This document shows positions 1-7,790 of a stretch of DNA of 64,000 nucleotides, piece by piece. A program made the position numbers and the translations under genes. Position 1 is the first letter of the stretch. Every line of letters begins with the position of its first letter. The stretch is from Opitutaceae bacterium TAV5 (GTDB lineage: Bacteria; Verrucomicrobiota; Verrucomicrobiia; Opitutales; Opitutaceae), in assembly GCA_000242935.3 (NCBI GenBank), contig CP007053.1:1736001-1800000 (forward strand), given 5' to 3'. Under the pieces are notes generated by a model. That model was not told where the DNA came from. It did not search any database and saw only the letters and a list, made by a program, of their open reading frames with translations.

Positions 1-369
1 GTCGATTCGCTCGATCCGCGCGAGGCGGAGATCATCCGTTACCGGTTCGGCCTCGATGGCCGCGACGAGCTCACGCTCGAGGAGGTCGGCCAGAAATTCA
101 AGGTCACGCGCGAGCGCGTCCGCCAGTTGCAGAACCTCGCGCTCTCCAAGATGCGCAAGGCGATCAGCCGCCACGAGGCCCAGCGCAGCGTGGAGGAACT
201 GGAAGAGGAGGAACGCCTCCGCAAGCGCCACGAGGTCATCCGGGAATTCATCGAGTCGCGTTCCGTGAATCCGTTCGAGGAGAGCGGCAGCACGCGGGCC
301 GCGACGCGAGGCACTCGCCCGGTCGCCACCGTCGCCACCGGTTCTTCCCGCCGCCCCGCCCGACGCTGA
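1..369 (+). CDS. RNA polymerase sigma-70 family factor, C-terminal part (cut by window start)
   Basis: The frame is open from base 1 and ends at TGA 367-369, so only about 122 C-terminal residues are visible. Residues 1-55 are sigma-70 region 4: a [15 protein letters not shown] segment followed by the helix-turn-helix [18 protein letters not shown], which contacts the -35 promoter element. The segment after it reads [11 protein letters not shown] instead of the QIEAKALRKLR of typical RpoD. A charged tail of about 65 residues rich in Glu and Arg, then Ala/Thr/Arg, follows region 4; most housekeeping sigma factors end close to region 4. A strong terminator lies 65 bases downstream. Group 1 versus group 2 sigma cannot be decided without the N-terminus. 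Confidence 0.9.
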   Translation, partial: VDSLDPREAEIIRYRFGLDGRDELTLEEVGQKFKVTRERVRQLQNLALSKMRKAISRHEAQRSVEELEEEERLRKRHEVIREFIESRSVNPFEESGSTRAATRGTRPVATVATGSSRRPARR

Positions 370-433
370 GCCTTCCGGTTTTCGCAGCCGGCGAGGTTTG
401 CGAAGGCCACTCTACCACTTCACAAAAACGACA

Positions 434-465
434 AAAAGACCGCCGGTGACGGCGGTCTTTTTTTC
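434..465 (+). terminator. Rho-independent terminator of the sigma factor gene
   Basis: GACCGCC and GGCGGTC form a perfect stem around a GGTGAC loop. The stem is preceded by an A-run and followed by seven T, so it could work in both directions. It lies about 65 bases after the sigma factor stop. Confidence 0.9.
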
Positions 466-505
466 GGGCGCTGTTCACTCCGGTCACAGCACAGGCCAGC
501 CGCAA

Positions 506-645
506 GTGGCATGGGCTTCCAGCCCATGAGCGTTGCCTCTCCGCGTGGCCACGGGCTTTTTTTCTGCCAAGCGCCCGTGGGATCGGGAGCCCATGGCCAG
601 GATGGCCATGCCACGCAAAACCCACGGGCGGGAAGCCCGTGCCAC
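506..645. repeat. REP-like palindromic element (GGCACGGGC...GCCCGTGCC family)
   Basis: A run of small palindromes: GTGGCATGGGCTTCCAGCCC, GGCCACGGGC, GCCCGTGGG, GGAGCCCATGGCC and GGGAAGCCCGTGCCAC. The module GCGTTGCCTCTCCGCGTGG is found again in inverted orientation near 37380-37400. Other members are at 5340-5451 and 37249-37418. The element fills the space between the sigma factor terminator and the 3' end of fabD. No coding function is seen. Confidence 0.75.
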
Positions 646-667
646 GGCTGGACCGTTCACGTCGCTC

Positions 668-1573
668 TCAGCCCGCGACGTCGTCCCACTCGGCGAGGCT
701 TTTGACGCTCCACGCCTTGTCGGTGCGTTTGGCGAGGCCGGCAAGGACGCCGGCCATGCCGAGTTCGATGAACTCCGTGGCGCCGGCGGCGACGGCCGAG
801 CGCATGCAGTCTTCCCAGAGCACGGATGAGACCACCTGCTTCACCAGCGCCTCGCGGATGGCCGCGGGGTCGGAGACCGCCTGGCCGGTGGTGTTGGTGA
901 GGACGACGAGTTGCGGGGCGTTGAAGGTGACGCCTTGCAGAAATTCGGCGAACTGCGCCCGGGCCGGCTCCATCAGGCGGCTGTGGTAGGCGCCGGCGAC
1001 GTTGAGCGGGATCACCCGCTTGAGGCCGCGTTCCTTCGCGGCGGCGACGGCGGCGTCCACTTTGGTTTTCTCGCCGGAAACGATGATCTGGCCGGGGGCG
1101 TTGAAATTGGCGGCCTCGATGTCGAAGTCGCGGCACAGGTCGGCGACGGTGGAGCGTTCCTCGCCGACGACGGCAGCCATGCCGCCGACGGTCGCCTCGC
1201 AGGCCATCTGCATGAGCCGGCCGCGCTCGGCCACGACACGCAGGCCGGTGGCGAAATCGAACACGCCGGCCGCCGTCAGGGCCGTGATTTCGCCGAGGCT
1301 GAGGCCAAGGGCGATCTTCACGTCACCGAGCTTGCCCTGTTCCTTGAGGATGGCATGGAGCGCCATGCCGTGGACGAAGAGCGCCGGCTGGCAGGCCTTG
1401 GTCTGGGTGAGCTCGGCGTCGGGGCCTTCGAAAGAAAGTCCGGCGATGTCCCAGCCGAGGACGGCGTTGGCCTCGGCGTAGATCGAACGCGCGACGGCGG
1501 AGTTGTCATAGAGGGATTTGCCCATGCCCACTTTCTGGGCGCCCTGACCGGCAAAGAGGAGTGCTGTAGCCAT
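668..1573 (-). CDS. fabD: Malonyl-CoA:ACP transacylase
   Basis: 301 residues, the usual family length. The enzyme transfers malonyl from CoA to acyl carrier protein for fatty acid chain elongation in the cytoplasm. The N-terminal FAGQGAQKVGMG motif, the nucleophile elbow GLSLGE with Ser92, and GAYHSRLM with His197 are all visible, matching the catalytic Ser-His pair of the family. The elbow has Leu where Escherichia coli FabD has His (GHSLGE). The start at MATALLFAGQG is chosen because family similarity begins there; the frame stays open about 39 codons further upstream without family character. No Shine-Dalgarno sequence is evident. No other fatty acid synthesis gene is adjacent in the window. 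Confidence 0.95.
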   Translation of the reverse strand: MATALLFAGQGAQKVGMGKSLYDNSAVARSIYAEANAVLGWDIAGLSFEGPDAELTQTKACQPALFVHGMALHAILKEQGKLGDVKIALGLSLGEITALTAAGVFDFATGLRVVAERGRLMQMACEATVGGMAAVVGEERSTVADLCRDFDIEAANFNAPGQIIVSGEKTKVDAAVAAAKERGLKRVIPLNVAGAYHSRLMEPARAQFAEFLQGVTFNAPQLVVLTNTTGQAVSDPAAIREALVKQVVSSVLWEDCMRSAVAAGATEFIELGMAGVLAGLAKRTDKAWSVKSLAEWDDVAG

Positions 1574-1708
1574 ATGGATTGAAGGGAATGACGGAATGGA
1601 AGGAAACGGTGAAGCGAAACGGGCCGGTTTGCTGAAACAAGCCCGAAAATCGGCAACACCGGACGGCCAGCGCGCCTGTCCAAGGCTCAAGAACCACTAT
1701 TCATTTTA

Positions 1709-1892
1709 AACCACTAATGGACACTGATGGACACTAATCCGAACCGGTTTTGCTAATGGCCGGAACAGAAGGGAGACCGCTAAAGGACGCTGACGGACGC
1801 TAAACCAGGCATTCCCGATTGTATGGTTTTAGCGTCCTTTAGCGGTTTATTCATGGTTCGGGATTAGTGTCCATCAGTGTCCATTAGTGGTT
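1709..1892. repeat. Nested inverted-repeat element (CACTAATGGACAC family)
   Basis: The outer arms 1709-1740 and 1861-1892 are perfect 32-base inverted repeats built from the unit CACTAATGGACACTGATGG. Nested inside is a second, unrelated inverted repeat: ACCGCTAAAGGACGC at 1776-1790 pairs perfectly with 1832-1846. A diverged relative of the outer arms is at 18419-18536, and the inner arm reappears at 33733-33765. It contains no open frame of note and sits between fabD and a membrane protein gene. Confidence 0.85.
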
Positions 1893-1936
1893 AGCTTTCA
1901 GGTTCTTTCAGACGTTACCCTGATTTCCCGTTCGCC

Positions 1937-2929
1937 TCACGGAATCCGTTTTCCGTCACCCGCCGGGGAGGGCGCGTAATCCACGATTTCCCACGTGCTG
2001 ATCGGGAGAGACTTGACCGACTTCGGGTAACTGTTCTCGCCGTCGGGCTTGAGACTGACCTGGAGATAGACCAGCGGCTCGTAATCGTAATAACCCTCGG
2101 GCATGCCGCGCGTGGCGGCGACGTCGTTTTTGCGTTCCTTGCAGGTGATCCGGAAGGCATAGTCGCCTTCGGCGGTAGGCGAGGCGTCTTTCCAGACGAT
2201 GACCGTCTCGCCGGAGTCGGACTCGGGTATGTCGATCATGTCGTTGCGGTAGGCCGAGCAGATGTAGGGAGCCGCCTTGTTGACATGAAGCGTGCCGGTG
2301 ATGTGCACCTGGCCGCCTCGGGTCTCGACGGACTGCACGGTGAGGTAGAAGGCGTTGCGGTAAACGTACTCGACGGAGTTGAGCACCTGGAAGACGGAGA
2401 GTCCGACGAAGAGCACCGCCACCACGTAGGTGGGCAGGAGGAAGGCAGCAAGGGATTCGCCCGTTTCGCGGCGCGACTTCAGCCGGAGATAGCCGATGCC
2501 GAGCAGGTAAAAAAGGACGAGGACAATCCCCATCGTCTGGTGCATGTCGCGTGCGAGCGGGTGGTTTTTGTAGAGCGCATCCAGAATCGCGAACCCGATC
2601 AGCACGAGGGTCATCGGGCCGACATAGAGGATGATGTTGGTAAAGGCCGCATGCCAGGGGAGCCGCCGTTTGGCGTTCTGGTAAATGCCGACCAGGAGAA
2701 CGACACCGGCGCTTCCGAAGAAGGCGCTTTGCCAGTAGTTCTCGAAAATCTCCAGGACGGAATAGCCGGTGGTCGCGTTGCCGGCGGTGTTGCCGGCCAG
2801 TCCCAGCAGCAGGATGAGCGCGATCCAGGCGACCCAGCCCGCAAAAAAGGCGGTGGCGGTCGCCTTGGGATCAATCGCTTCGATGAGGATGGACAGGAAC
2901 CGGCGTTGTGGAGCGGGGGAGGAGTTCAT
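1937..2929 (-). CDS. Hypothetical membrane protein with C-terminal soluble domain
   Basis: 330 residues from the start MNSSPAPQ; an upstream extension of about 50 codons is Arg/Pro-rich and looks non-coding. About five hydrophobic segments can be seen, near residues 22-42, 65-80, 90-113, 127-145 and 155-178. A C-terminal domain of about 150 residues follows. It is rich in beta-type sequence (for example GGQVHITGTLHVN and DYAFRITCKE) and likely faces the outside. I do not recognise a family. It is on the same strand as tlyA, whose stop is 82 bases upstream of this start, so the two could be co-transcribed. Confidence 0.75.
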   Translation of the reverse strand: MNSSPAPQRRFLSILIEAIDPKATATAFFAGWVAWIALILLLGLAGNTAGNATTGYSVLEIFENYWQSAFFGSAGVVLLVGIYQNAKRRLPWHAAFTNIILYVGPMTLVLIGFAILDALYKNHPLARDMHQTMGIVLVLFYLLGIGYLRLKSRRETGESLAAFLLPTYVVAVLFVGLSVFQVLNSVEYVYRNAFYLTVQSVETRGGQVHITGTLHVNKAAPYICSAYRNDMIDIPESDSGETVIVWKDASPTAEGDYAFRITCKERKNDVAATRGMPEGYYDYEPLVYLQVSLKPDGENSYPKSVKSLPISTWEIVDYAPSPAGDGKRIP

Positions 2930-3011
2930 GCGCTTTTTCAATAATGCAATAGATGGTCGATGGAAGCGCAATCTTGGGCCCGTACGTCTGTGCGAACAGG
3001 CACCGGCATCC

Positions 3012-3770
3012 TCACGACTTTCGCAGACCAAGCAAAAACTCGCGGTTGCCGTCGGCGCCGGTGATGGGGGAATCCATCGAACCGGCAAGCGTCGCGCGCG
3101 GCAGGGTGCCGAGGGCGAAGGCGGTGATGTCGGCGAGGACGGCTTCCTGGATCGCCGGGTCGCGGATGACGCCCCGGCCCTTGTCCACCTCGGCCTTGCC
3201 GGCCTCGAATTGCGGTTTCACGAGCGCCACGAGCGTGCCGCTGCCGGGAGCGACGAAAGGCCAGATGGCCGGCAACACGCTCTTGAGCGAGATGAACGAC
3301 AGGTCCATGACCACGACATCGAACGCGGGACGCGGCAGGTCGCCGGGCTTGAGGTGGCGGGCGTTGACCTGTTCGAGATTGGTGACACGCGGATCGCCGC
3401 GCAGCCGGGCATGGAGTTGCGCGCGGCCCACGTCCACGCACACGGCGGAGGCGGCGCCGGCCTGGAGGGCACAATCGGTGAAACCGCCGGTCGAGGCTCC
3501 GACATCGAGCAGGTGCGCCCCGCGCAGGTCGAGGCCGAACCGGTCGATGAACCCTTGCAGCTTCTCGCCGCCCCGCGAGACGAAGCGCGGAGGCCGGTCG
3601 AGGACGAGAGCGATATCGTCGGCGTAAACCTTGCCGGGCTTGTCGAGCCGTTCGGTGCCGTGGCGGACGCGTCCGCTCATGACGAGGGCCTTGGCCTGCG
3701 AACGGGATTCGGCGAGGCCGCGGGCGACGAGGAGTTCGTCGAGGCGGATTTTTTTGCTGGCAGGCGGCAT
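3012..3770 (-). CDS. tlyA: TlyA-family rRNA methyltransferase (hemolysin A family)
   Basis: 252 residues, typical length. An N-terminal S4 RNA-binding domain (residues about 7-60, [20 protein letters not shown]) is followed by an FtsJ-like S-adenosylmethionine-dependent methyltransferase domain. That domain carries the cofactor motif [13 protein letters not shown] near residue 90 and the catalytic-region motif [10 protein letters not shown]. Family members methylate ribose 2'-OH of 16S and 23S rRNA; some were named hemolysins. The start [14 protein letters not shown] fits the family N-terminus. The gap upstream, to the exosortase gene, holds a repeat element. Confidence 0.93.
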   Translation of the reverse strand: MPPASKKIRLDELLVARGLAESRSQAKALVMSGRVRHGTERLDKPGKVYADDIALVLDRPPRFVSRGGEKLQGFIDRFGLDLRGAHLLDVGASTGGFTDCALQAGAASAVCVDVGRAQLHARLRGDPRVTNLEQVNARHLKPGDLPRPAFDVVVMDLSFISLKSVLPAIWPFVAPGSGTLVALVKPQFEAGKAEVDKGRGVIRDPAIQEAVLADITAFALGTLPRATLAGSMDSPITGADGNREFLLGLRKS

Positions 3771-3827
3771 GGCGTGGACGCCATGAAAAGCGGAAACGCC
3801 GGACAGCGGAAAGCGGAAATAAAGAGG

Positions 3828-3942
3828 GGAGCGGCGGCATTCCTGCCGCTGCGACGAGGCGCGTCAGCGCCTCGCCCGGTGCCTCACCGCCCGAACCGGC
3901 GACGCGTTGCGTCGTCTGCAGCGGCAAGAATGCCGCCGCTCC
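3828..3942. repeat. 115-base inverted-repeat element straddling the exosortase stop codon
   Basis: The two ends, GGAGCGGCGGCATTC at 3828 and its complement ending at 3942, belong to 25-base terminal inverted repeats with one mismatch. Between them are two small hairpins: GACGAGGCGC...GCGCCTCG and GGCGACGCGTTGCGTCGTC. A partial copy is at 20586-20672. The element overlaps the last 19 codons and the stop of the exosortase gene, so its sequence is translated there. Confidence 0.8.
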
Positions 3943-5473
3943 GACAATTTTCCGGCGTCTCCGGCGCCAGTTCGGTGACGGTCCACCAGGGGCCGCGGGC
4001 CCGGCCGAAGACGGCGGCCCAGTACCAGGCGGACACATCCGTCCATGCCTGACCATCGGCATTGGTGATGCGTTCGTAAACGAACATGCGCTGGCCGGAG
4101 CCGGGCTGGCGGGCCTCGGTGGCGCTCCAGGTGGAGCCGTCGGGTTTTTGTCGGATCGGCTGCGGCGAGGTTTCGTAGCCGAGCGCGCGCAGGCAATACG
4201 CCGCCGGGTGCAGGCGGCGGGTGGGCTGGCTCAGCCAGCGCACGATCCGGGTATGGCCGGCATCGTCGGTGAAAACCGCGGTCTTGCCGGGAAAGTCCCT
4301 GGCGAAGCGGGCCTCGCGCTCGCCGATCTCCTGTTGTACCCAGTCAGCCGATACGGGGCCGGCTTCCCAGCCGGGGAAGGCGGCGGTGGCGGACTGCGCC
4401 CGGGCGGCGCGGGTGTTTTCGGCCATGCGGACAGACCAGGCGGGAGCGGTGCCGGCAACGAGCGCGGCGCTGGCGACGAGGCAGCAAGGCAGGCGTCGGG
4501 ACTGCCGGCACGGGGTTTGCGATGGAGCGGCGGCACGCGCGGGAGGCATCTTTCGGGCGAGGCGTCCGGCGGTGGCGAGGATGACAACCGCAGCCACCGC
4601 GAACAGCACGAGGCCCGCGCCTTCGTGCGCCCACGCGGGTGCCGGCCACTGGCCGCTTTCGGTGAAAAACAGAATCGTAGCGCGCAGGACGTTGGCGGCA
4701 AAAACGGCCGTCGCCGCCACCCGGGCGAGGGCGAAGGTGCGGCGGGCGTCGAGTTCGTGCCAGCAGGCGAGCCCGGCGGCGCAGAACAGGCCCGTCCACA
4801 ACATGTGGATGCCGCTGCACGGCGCATCGACGATCACGCGTTCGCCCGCCCACGAAAGCGTCGTGCCGCTGGCGGTGGCCGTGGCGCCGAGGAGCCGGAT
4901 GAGCGGCACGCACAGCCAGGTCGTCACCACGCGCAACGGATAACCGAGGTAAAATTGCAGGGTCGCCACCACGGGCAGGGACAACACGAGCAGCGACCAG
5001 AGCGGGATCGCGGAGCGCGGAGGCGGAGGAGAGTGAACGGGGGAAGAGGACGAGCCGGGGGCGAGAACGAGAGCGACCAGTGACACAAACAGCAGGGCTC
5101 GCGCGAGCGGCGGCATCCAGGACCAGGCGAAGGCGTAAACGAGGAGGCCGCCGCCGAGCCCGAGGGCGCGGCGCGGCGCGAGCGGTTGCCGCAGCGCGCG
5201 CCACGGGGCAAACAGCAGGGCGGCGGCCAGCGCGGCGAGTCCCCACGGTTCGTCGGAGCCGTCGCCGAGCCGGAGCACGTACCAGCGCAGCACGGGCCAG
5301 CCGGCGGCGAGCAGGAGGAGGAGCGCGGCGAACCGGGAAGTGGCACGGGCATCTTGCCCGTGTTCCGGAGTGGCACGGGCATCTTGCCCGTGTTCCGGAG
5401 TGGCACGGAGGCGGCGCTTCGCGCCGTCCACGGGCTGGAAGCCCGTGCCACTTCCGGACAGTCCGTGCTTCAT
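3884..5473 (-). CDS. Exosortase/archaeosortase family protein with C-terminal EpsI-like domain
   Basis: 529 residues. A multi-pass membrane transpeptidase candidate that would cleave PEP-CTERM proteins. The exosortase signature is complete: Cys in DAPCSGIHMLW (near residue 220), Arg in ANVLRATILFF, and His in AHEGAGLVLF, set among about eight hydrophobic segments. A periplasmic C-terminal region with LHPAAYCLRALGY resembles the EpsI-type domain found after some exosortases. ATG 5473-5471 overlaps the TGA of the upstream VIT/VWA gene (ATGA), which supports this start. It also means that residues about 8-45 (GTGFQPV and two HGQDARAT units) come from a REP-like element. The last 19 residues come from another element at 3828-3942. 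Substrate is inferred to be the coupled VIT/VWA protein. Confidence 0.88.
   Translation of the reverse strand: MKHGLSGSGTGFQPVDGAKRRLRATPEHGQDARATPEHGQDARATSRFAALLLLLAAGWPVLRWYVLRLGDGSDEPWGLAALAAALLFAPWRALRQPLAPRRALGLGGGLLVYAFAWSWMPPLARALLFVSLVALVLAPGSSSSPVHSPPPPRSAIPLWSLLVLSLPVVATLQFYLGYPLRVVTTWLCVPLIRLLGATATASGTTLSWAGERVIVDAPCSGIHMLWTGLFCAAGLACWHELDARRTFALARVAATAVFAANVLRATILFFTESGQWPAPAWAHEGAGLVLFAVAAVVILATAGRLARKMPPARAAAPSQTPCRQSRRLPCCLVASAALVAGTAPAWSVRMAENTRAARAQSATAAFPGWEAGPVSADWVQQEIGEREARFARDFPGKTAVFTDDAGHTRIVRWLSQPTRRLHPAAYCLRALGYETSPQPIRQKPDGSTWSATEARQPGSGQRMFVYERITNADGQAWTDVSAWYWAAVFGRARGPWWTVTELAPETPENCRSGGILAAADDATRRRFGR
5340..5451. repeat. REP-like tandem element inside the exosortase 5' coding region
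   Basis: Two identical 30-base units starting GTGGCACGGGCATCTTGCCC (5340-5369 and 5370-5399) are followed by a larger palindromic unit whose ends are GTGGCACGG and CCCGTGCCAC. Read on the minus strand this is in frame with the exosortase and gives GTGFQPVDGAKRRLRATP and two copies of EHGQDARATP. It belongs to the same family as 506-645 and 37249-37418. Confidence 0.85.
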
Positions 5474-7668
5474 GACCGGGCGCTCCGGCGGCGGCTCTGT
5501 TTGCGTTGCCACGCGGCCGCGCCGAGCACCAGTGCGGCCACGCCCATCAACGCCCAGGTGCCGGGTTCGGGCGAGGTGGGGATGTCGCCGCCGACGGCGG
5601 AGTTTTCCACGCCGCGAGGGAGCGGGAGCGGTTGTCTGACCTGCCCGGGCGTAGTGCCCGGATCACGACGGACAACATGGTCCACGGCGACAAACGACGT
5701 GTATTTGGTGAGCAGCCTCCAGGTGAGGCCGAGGGTGGTGATTTCGGCGATGCGCTCCTCGCGGTCGGCGGCGCCGGCCTCCACGTCGTCGCCGAGTTGC
5801 GCGATGCGGTGGCGCGCCCACAGGCGCGACAGCCCGTCGGCACGCGGGAGCGGAACGGTCGCGCCGGGAAACAGCGCGGCGGTGAAGCGGCGGGAGTCGT
5901 GCGCATTCCCGCCCTCCCCTTCCTCGCCCGCGCCTCCGCCGGCAAGGCCGGTGAGCGTGATCTTGCCGACACGCGGGCCGCGCCATTTGCCGAAGAGGAT
6001 GACCGGGCGCTCGGCAAACACGTCGGGCAATGTGGCGGGCTCCACGTCGTACACGTCGAAACCGTCGAACGACACGTTGATGTTCGTGAGCACGGGCGAG
6101 GCGATGGTCTTGCCGAGACGGGCGGCGACCGCTTCAGCCTCGGCGGGATCGGTGACGATGAACGGCTCGCCCTGGCCGGCGCGGGCGAGGCCTTCGATGA
6201 GGTGGCGGTTGACGCTGCTGCCGATGCCGAAGGCAAAAACGTTGGCGCCATTCTCGCCGCCGAGGTGTTGCCTCACCAGTTCGAACGCCTCGTGTTCGAC
6301 GGTCACATAACCGTCGGTGACGATGGCGATGGTGCGCGAGGTGGCTTCGGGACGCGGGAGCGAAAAGGCGTGCCGCAGCGCGGGGAGGAGTTCGGTGCCG
6401 TCGTAGCCGTACTGTCGGTCGAGGAGCTCGTTGGCGGCGCGGATATTGGCGGGCGTGGCAGGCACGGGAGCTTCGGCGAGTGAGGTGCTGTGGCCGGAGA
6501 ACAGCACGATGTTGAAGGTGTCTTGCGGACGCATCGTGGGAAAGAGGCCGCGCAGGAGGGTTTTTGTCGTCTGGAGCGGGAAGCCGCGCATGGAGCCGGA
6601 AACATCGATGATGAAGAGGTAGTCGCGCGGCGGCAGGCTGGCCGCGACAGGGCGGGCCGGCGGCTGGATCATGGCGACGAACCAGTTTTCACCGTCGGCT
6701 CCCCCGGCCCCGGGCGTGCCTTCGGCAATGAGGAGGCCGGTCTTGAGGGCCTCGCCGGCGAGGCGGTAGCGGAGGATGAAGTCGCGGTTGCCGGCGTCGG
6801 CGCGCGCGGCGGGATCGAGCGCGATGCGGGCGGTAGAAGGGTCGTCGTAAGTGATTTTTGTGCGATGGCTGCGGCAGACGGCCTCCTGGACGGGCACGCC
6901 GGCGGCAAGCGTGACGGCAATGTCGAAGGTGCTCACCGGGTTTCCGTCGGCATCGGTGCCGGCATCGGGATCGGTGAGGCCGGCGCGGCGGTCGTCCGCG
7001 GTTTTCGGGATGTACGGGTTGGCGACCCACTGGTCTTCGGGGCCGGCGCCGGATGCGCCGGTGTAGCGAGGACCGACGACACCGGGATAGACGAACGAAT
7101 AGACGCCGTCCTCGGGCGAGAGCAGTTCGGTGTAGCGGAGCTCGACGGTGATCTCGTCGCCGGGAAGGATGTTGGCGACGTTCATCTGGAAAACATTGGG
7201 GCGTTGCTGCTCGAGGAGGGAGGCGGTTTTGCCTTCGGAGCGCGCGGTTTCGTAGATCTGGCGCGCCTGCTTGCGCTCCCTGATTTCGGCCTCGAGGCGG
7301 CGGTCGCCGAGCGTCATGGTGAGGCCGTGGACGGCGGCGCGCGTGGAGCCGGGGAACACGTAGATGGCCTCGAGGGGCGTCGTGCCGGTGTTGGTGTAGA
7401 CCTGGGTCACACGCACGTCGGCGATGACGCCGGCCACGGTCGCGTCGACGCGGGTGGAGCGCAGGGGCAGCGCCTCGACGCCGGGCCGCGCGCCGCGAAC
7501 GCGGAAGTAGGGCGAGAGGGTTTTATTATCACTCCCGGTCCCGGAGCCGGGATCGTCGTCGGGCGCCCCGACGGCGGAGCGCGGGAGCGGGAGGAGGACC
7601 AGCAACGAGAAGAGTTGCAGAAGAAGCAGGAAATGCAGGAACGGCAGAGGTGGCGGGAGGCGTTTCAT
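5470..7668 (-). CDS. VIT and VWA domain protein with PEP-CTERM sorting tail
   Basis: 732 residues, secreted. The start MKRLPPPLPFLHFLLLL gives a signal peptide of about 34 residues. A VIT (inter-alpha-trypsin-type) domain covers about residues 65-190 (YVFPGSTRAAVHGLTM, QRPNVFQMNVANILPGDEI). A VWA domain starts near 350 with an intact MIDAS metal site: DVSGS, a Thr in YDGTELLPAL, and TDGYV. The C-terminus has PEP, a hydrophobic segment (ALMGVAALVLGAAAW) and an Arg/Lys-rich end, which is a PEP-CTERM anchor. The stop overlaps the exosortase start by four bases. Proteins of this architecture are known partners of dedicated exosortases in other phyla; here the pairing is inferred from the coupling. 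It likely acts in surface adhesion. Confidence 0.92.
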   Translation of the reverse strand: MKRLPPPLPFLHFLLLLQLFSLLVLLPLPRSAVGAPDDDPGSGTGSDNKTLSPYFRVRGARPGVEALPLRSTRVDATVAGVIADVRVTQVYTNTGTTPLEAIYVFPGSTRAAVHGLTMTLGDRRLEAEIRERKQARQIYETARSEGKTASLLEQQRPNVFQMNVANILPGDEITVELRYTELLSPEDGVYSFVYPGVVGPRYTGASGAGPEDQWVANPYIPKTADDRRAGLTDPDAGTDADGNPVSTFDIAVTLAAGVPVQEAVCRSHRTKITYDDPSTARIALDPAARADAGNRDFILRYRLAGEALKTGLLIAEGTPGAGGADGENWFVAMIQPPARPVAASLPPRDYLFIIDVSGSMRGFPLQTTKTLLRGLFPTMRPQDTFNIVLFSGHSTSLAEAPVPATPANIRAANELLDRQYGYDGTELLPALRHAFSLPRPEATSRTIAIVTDGYVTVEHEAFELVRQHLGGENGANVFAFGIGSSVNRHLIEGLARAGQGEPFIVTDPAEAEAVAARLGKTIASPVLTNINVSFDGFDVYDVEPATLPDVFAERPVILFGKWRGPRVGKITLTGLAGGGAGEEGEGGNAHDSRRFTAALFPGATVPLPRADGLSRLWARHRIAQLGDDVEAGAADREERIAEITTLGLTWRLLTKYTSFVAVDHVVRRDPGTTPGQVRQPLPLPRGVENSAVGGDIPTSPEPGTWALMGVAALVLGAAAWQRKQSRRRSARS

Positions 7669-7790
7669 GGACGCGGATTCTCGCGCAGGCCCGTGAAACC
7701 TGTGTGAAGCGGACGTGAAAAAAGGATGAATTCGGCGACGGCTCTTTTGCTCTTCCTGTTTTCGCGGGGCGGAGGTTTGCTGGACGGTCC

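Noticed and set aside
5340-5399. Tandem 30-base repeats as a CRISPR array
   Set aside because: Only two directly adjacent units without spacers, internally palindromic, and members of a REP-like family found elsewhere in the window.
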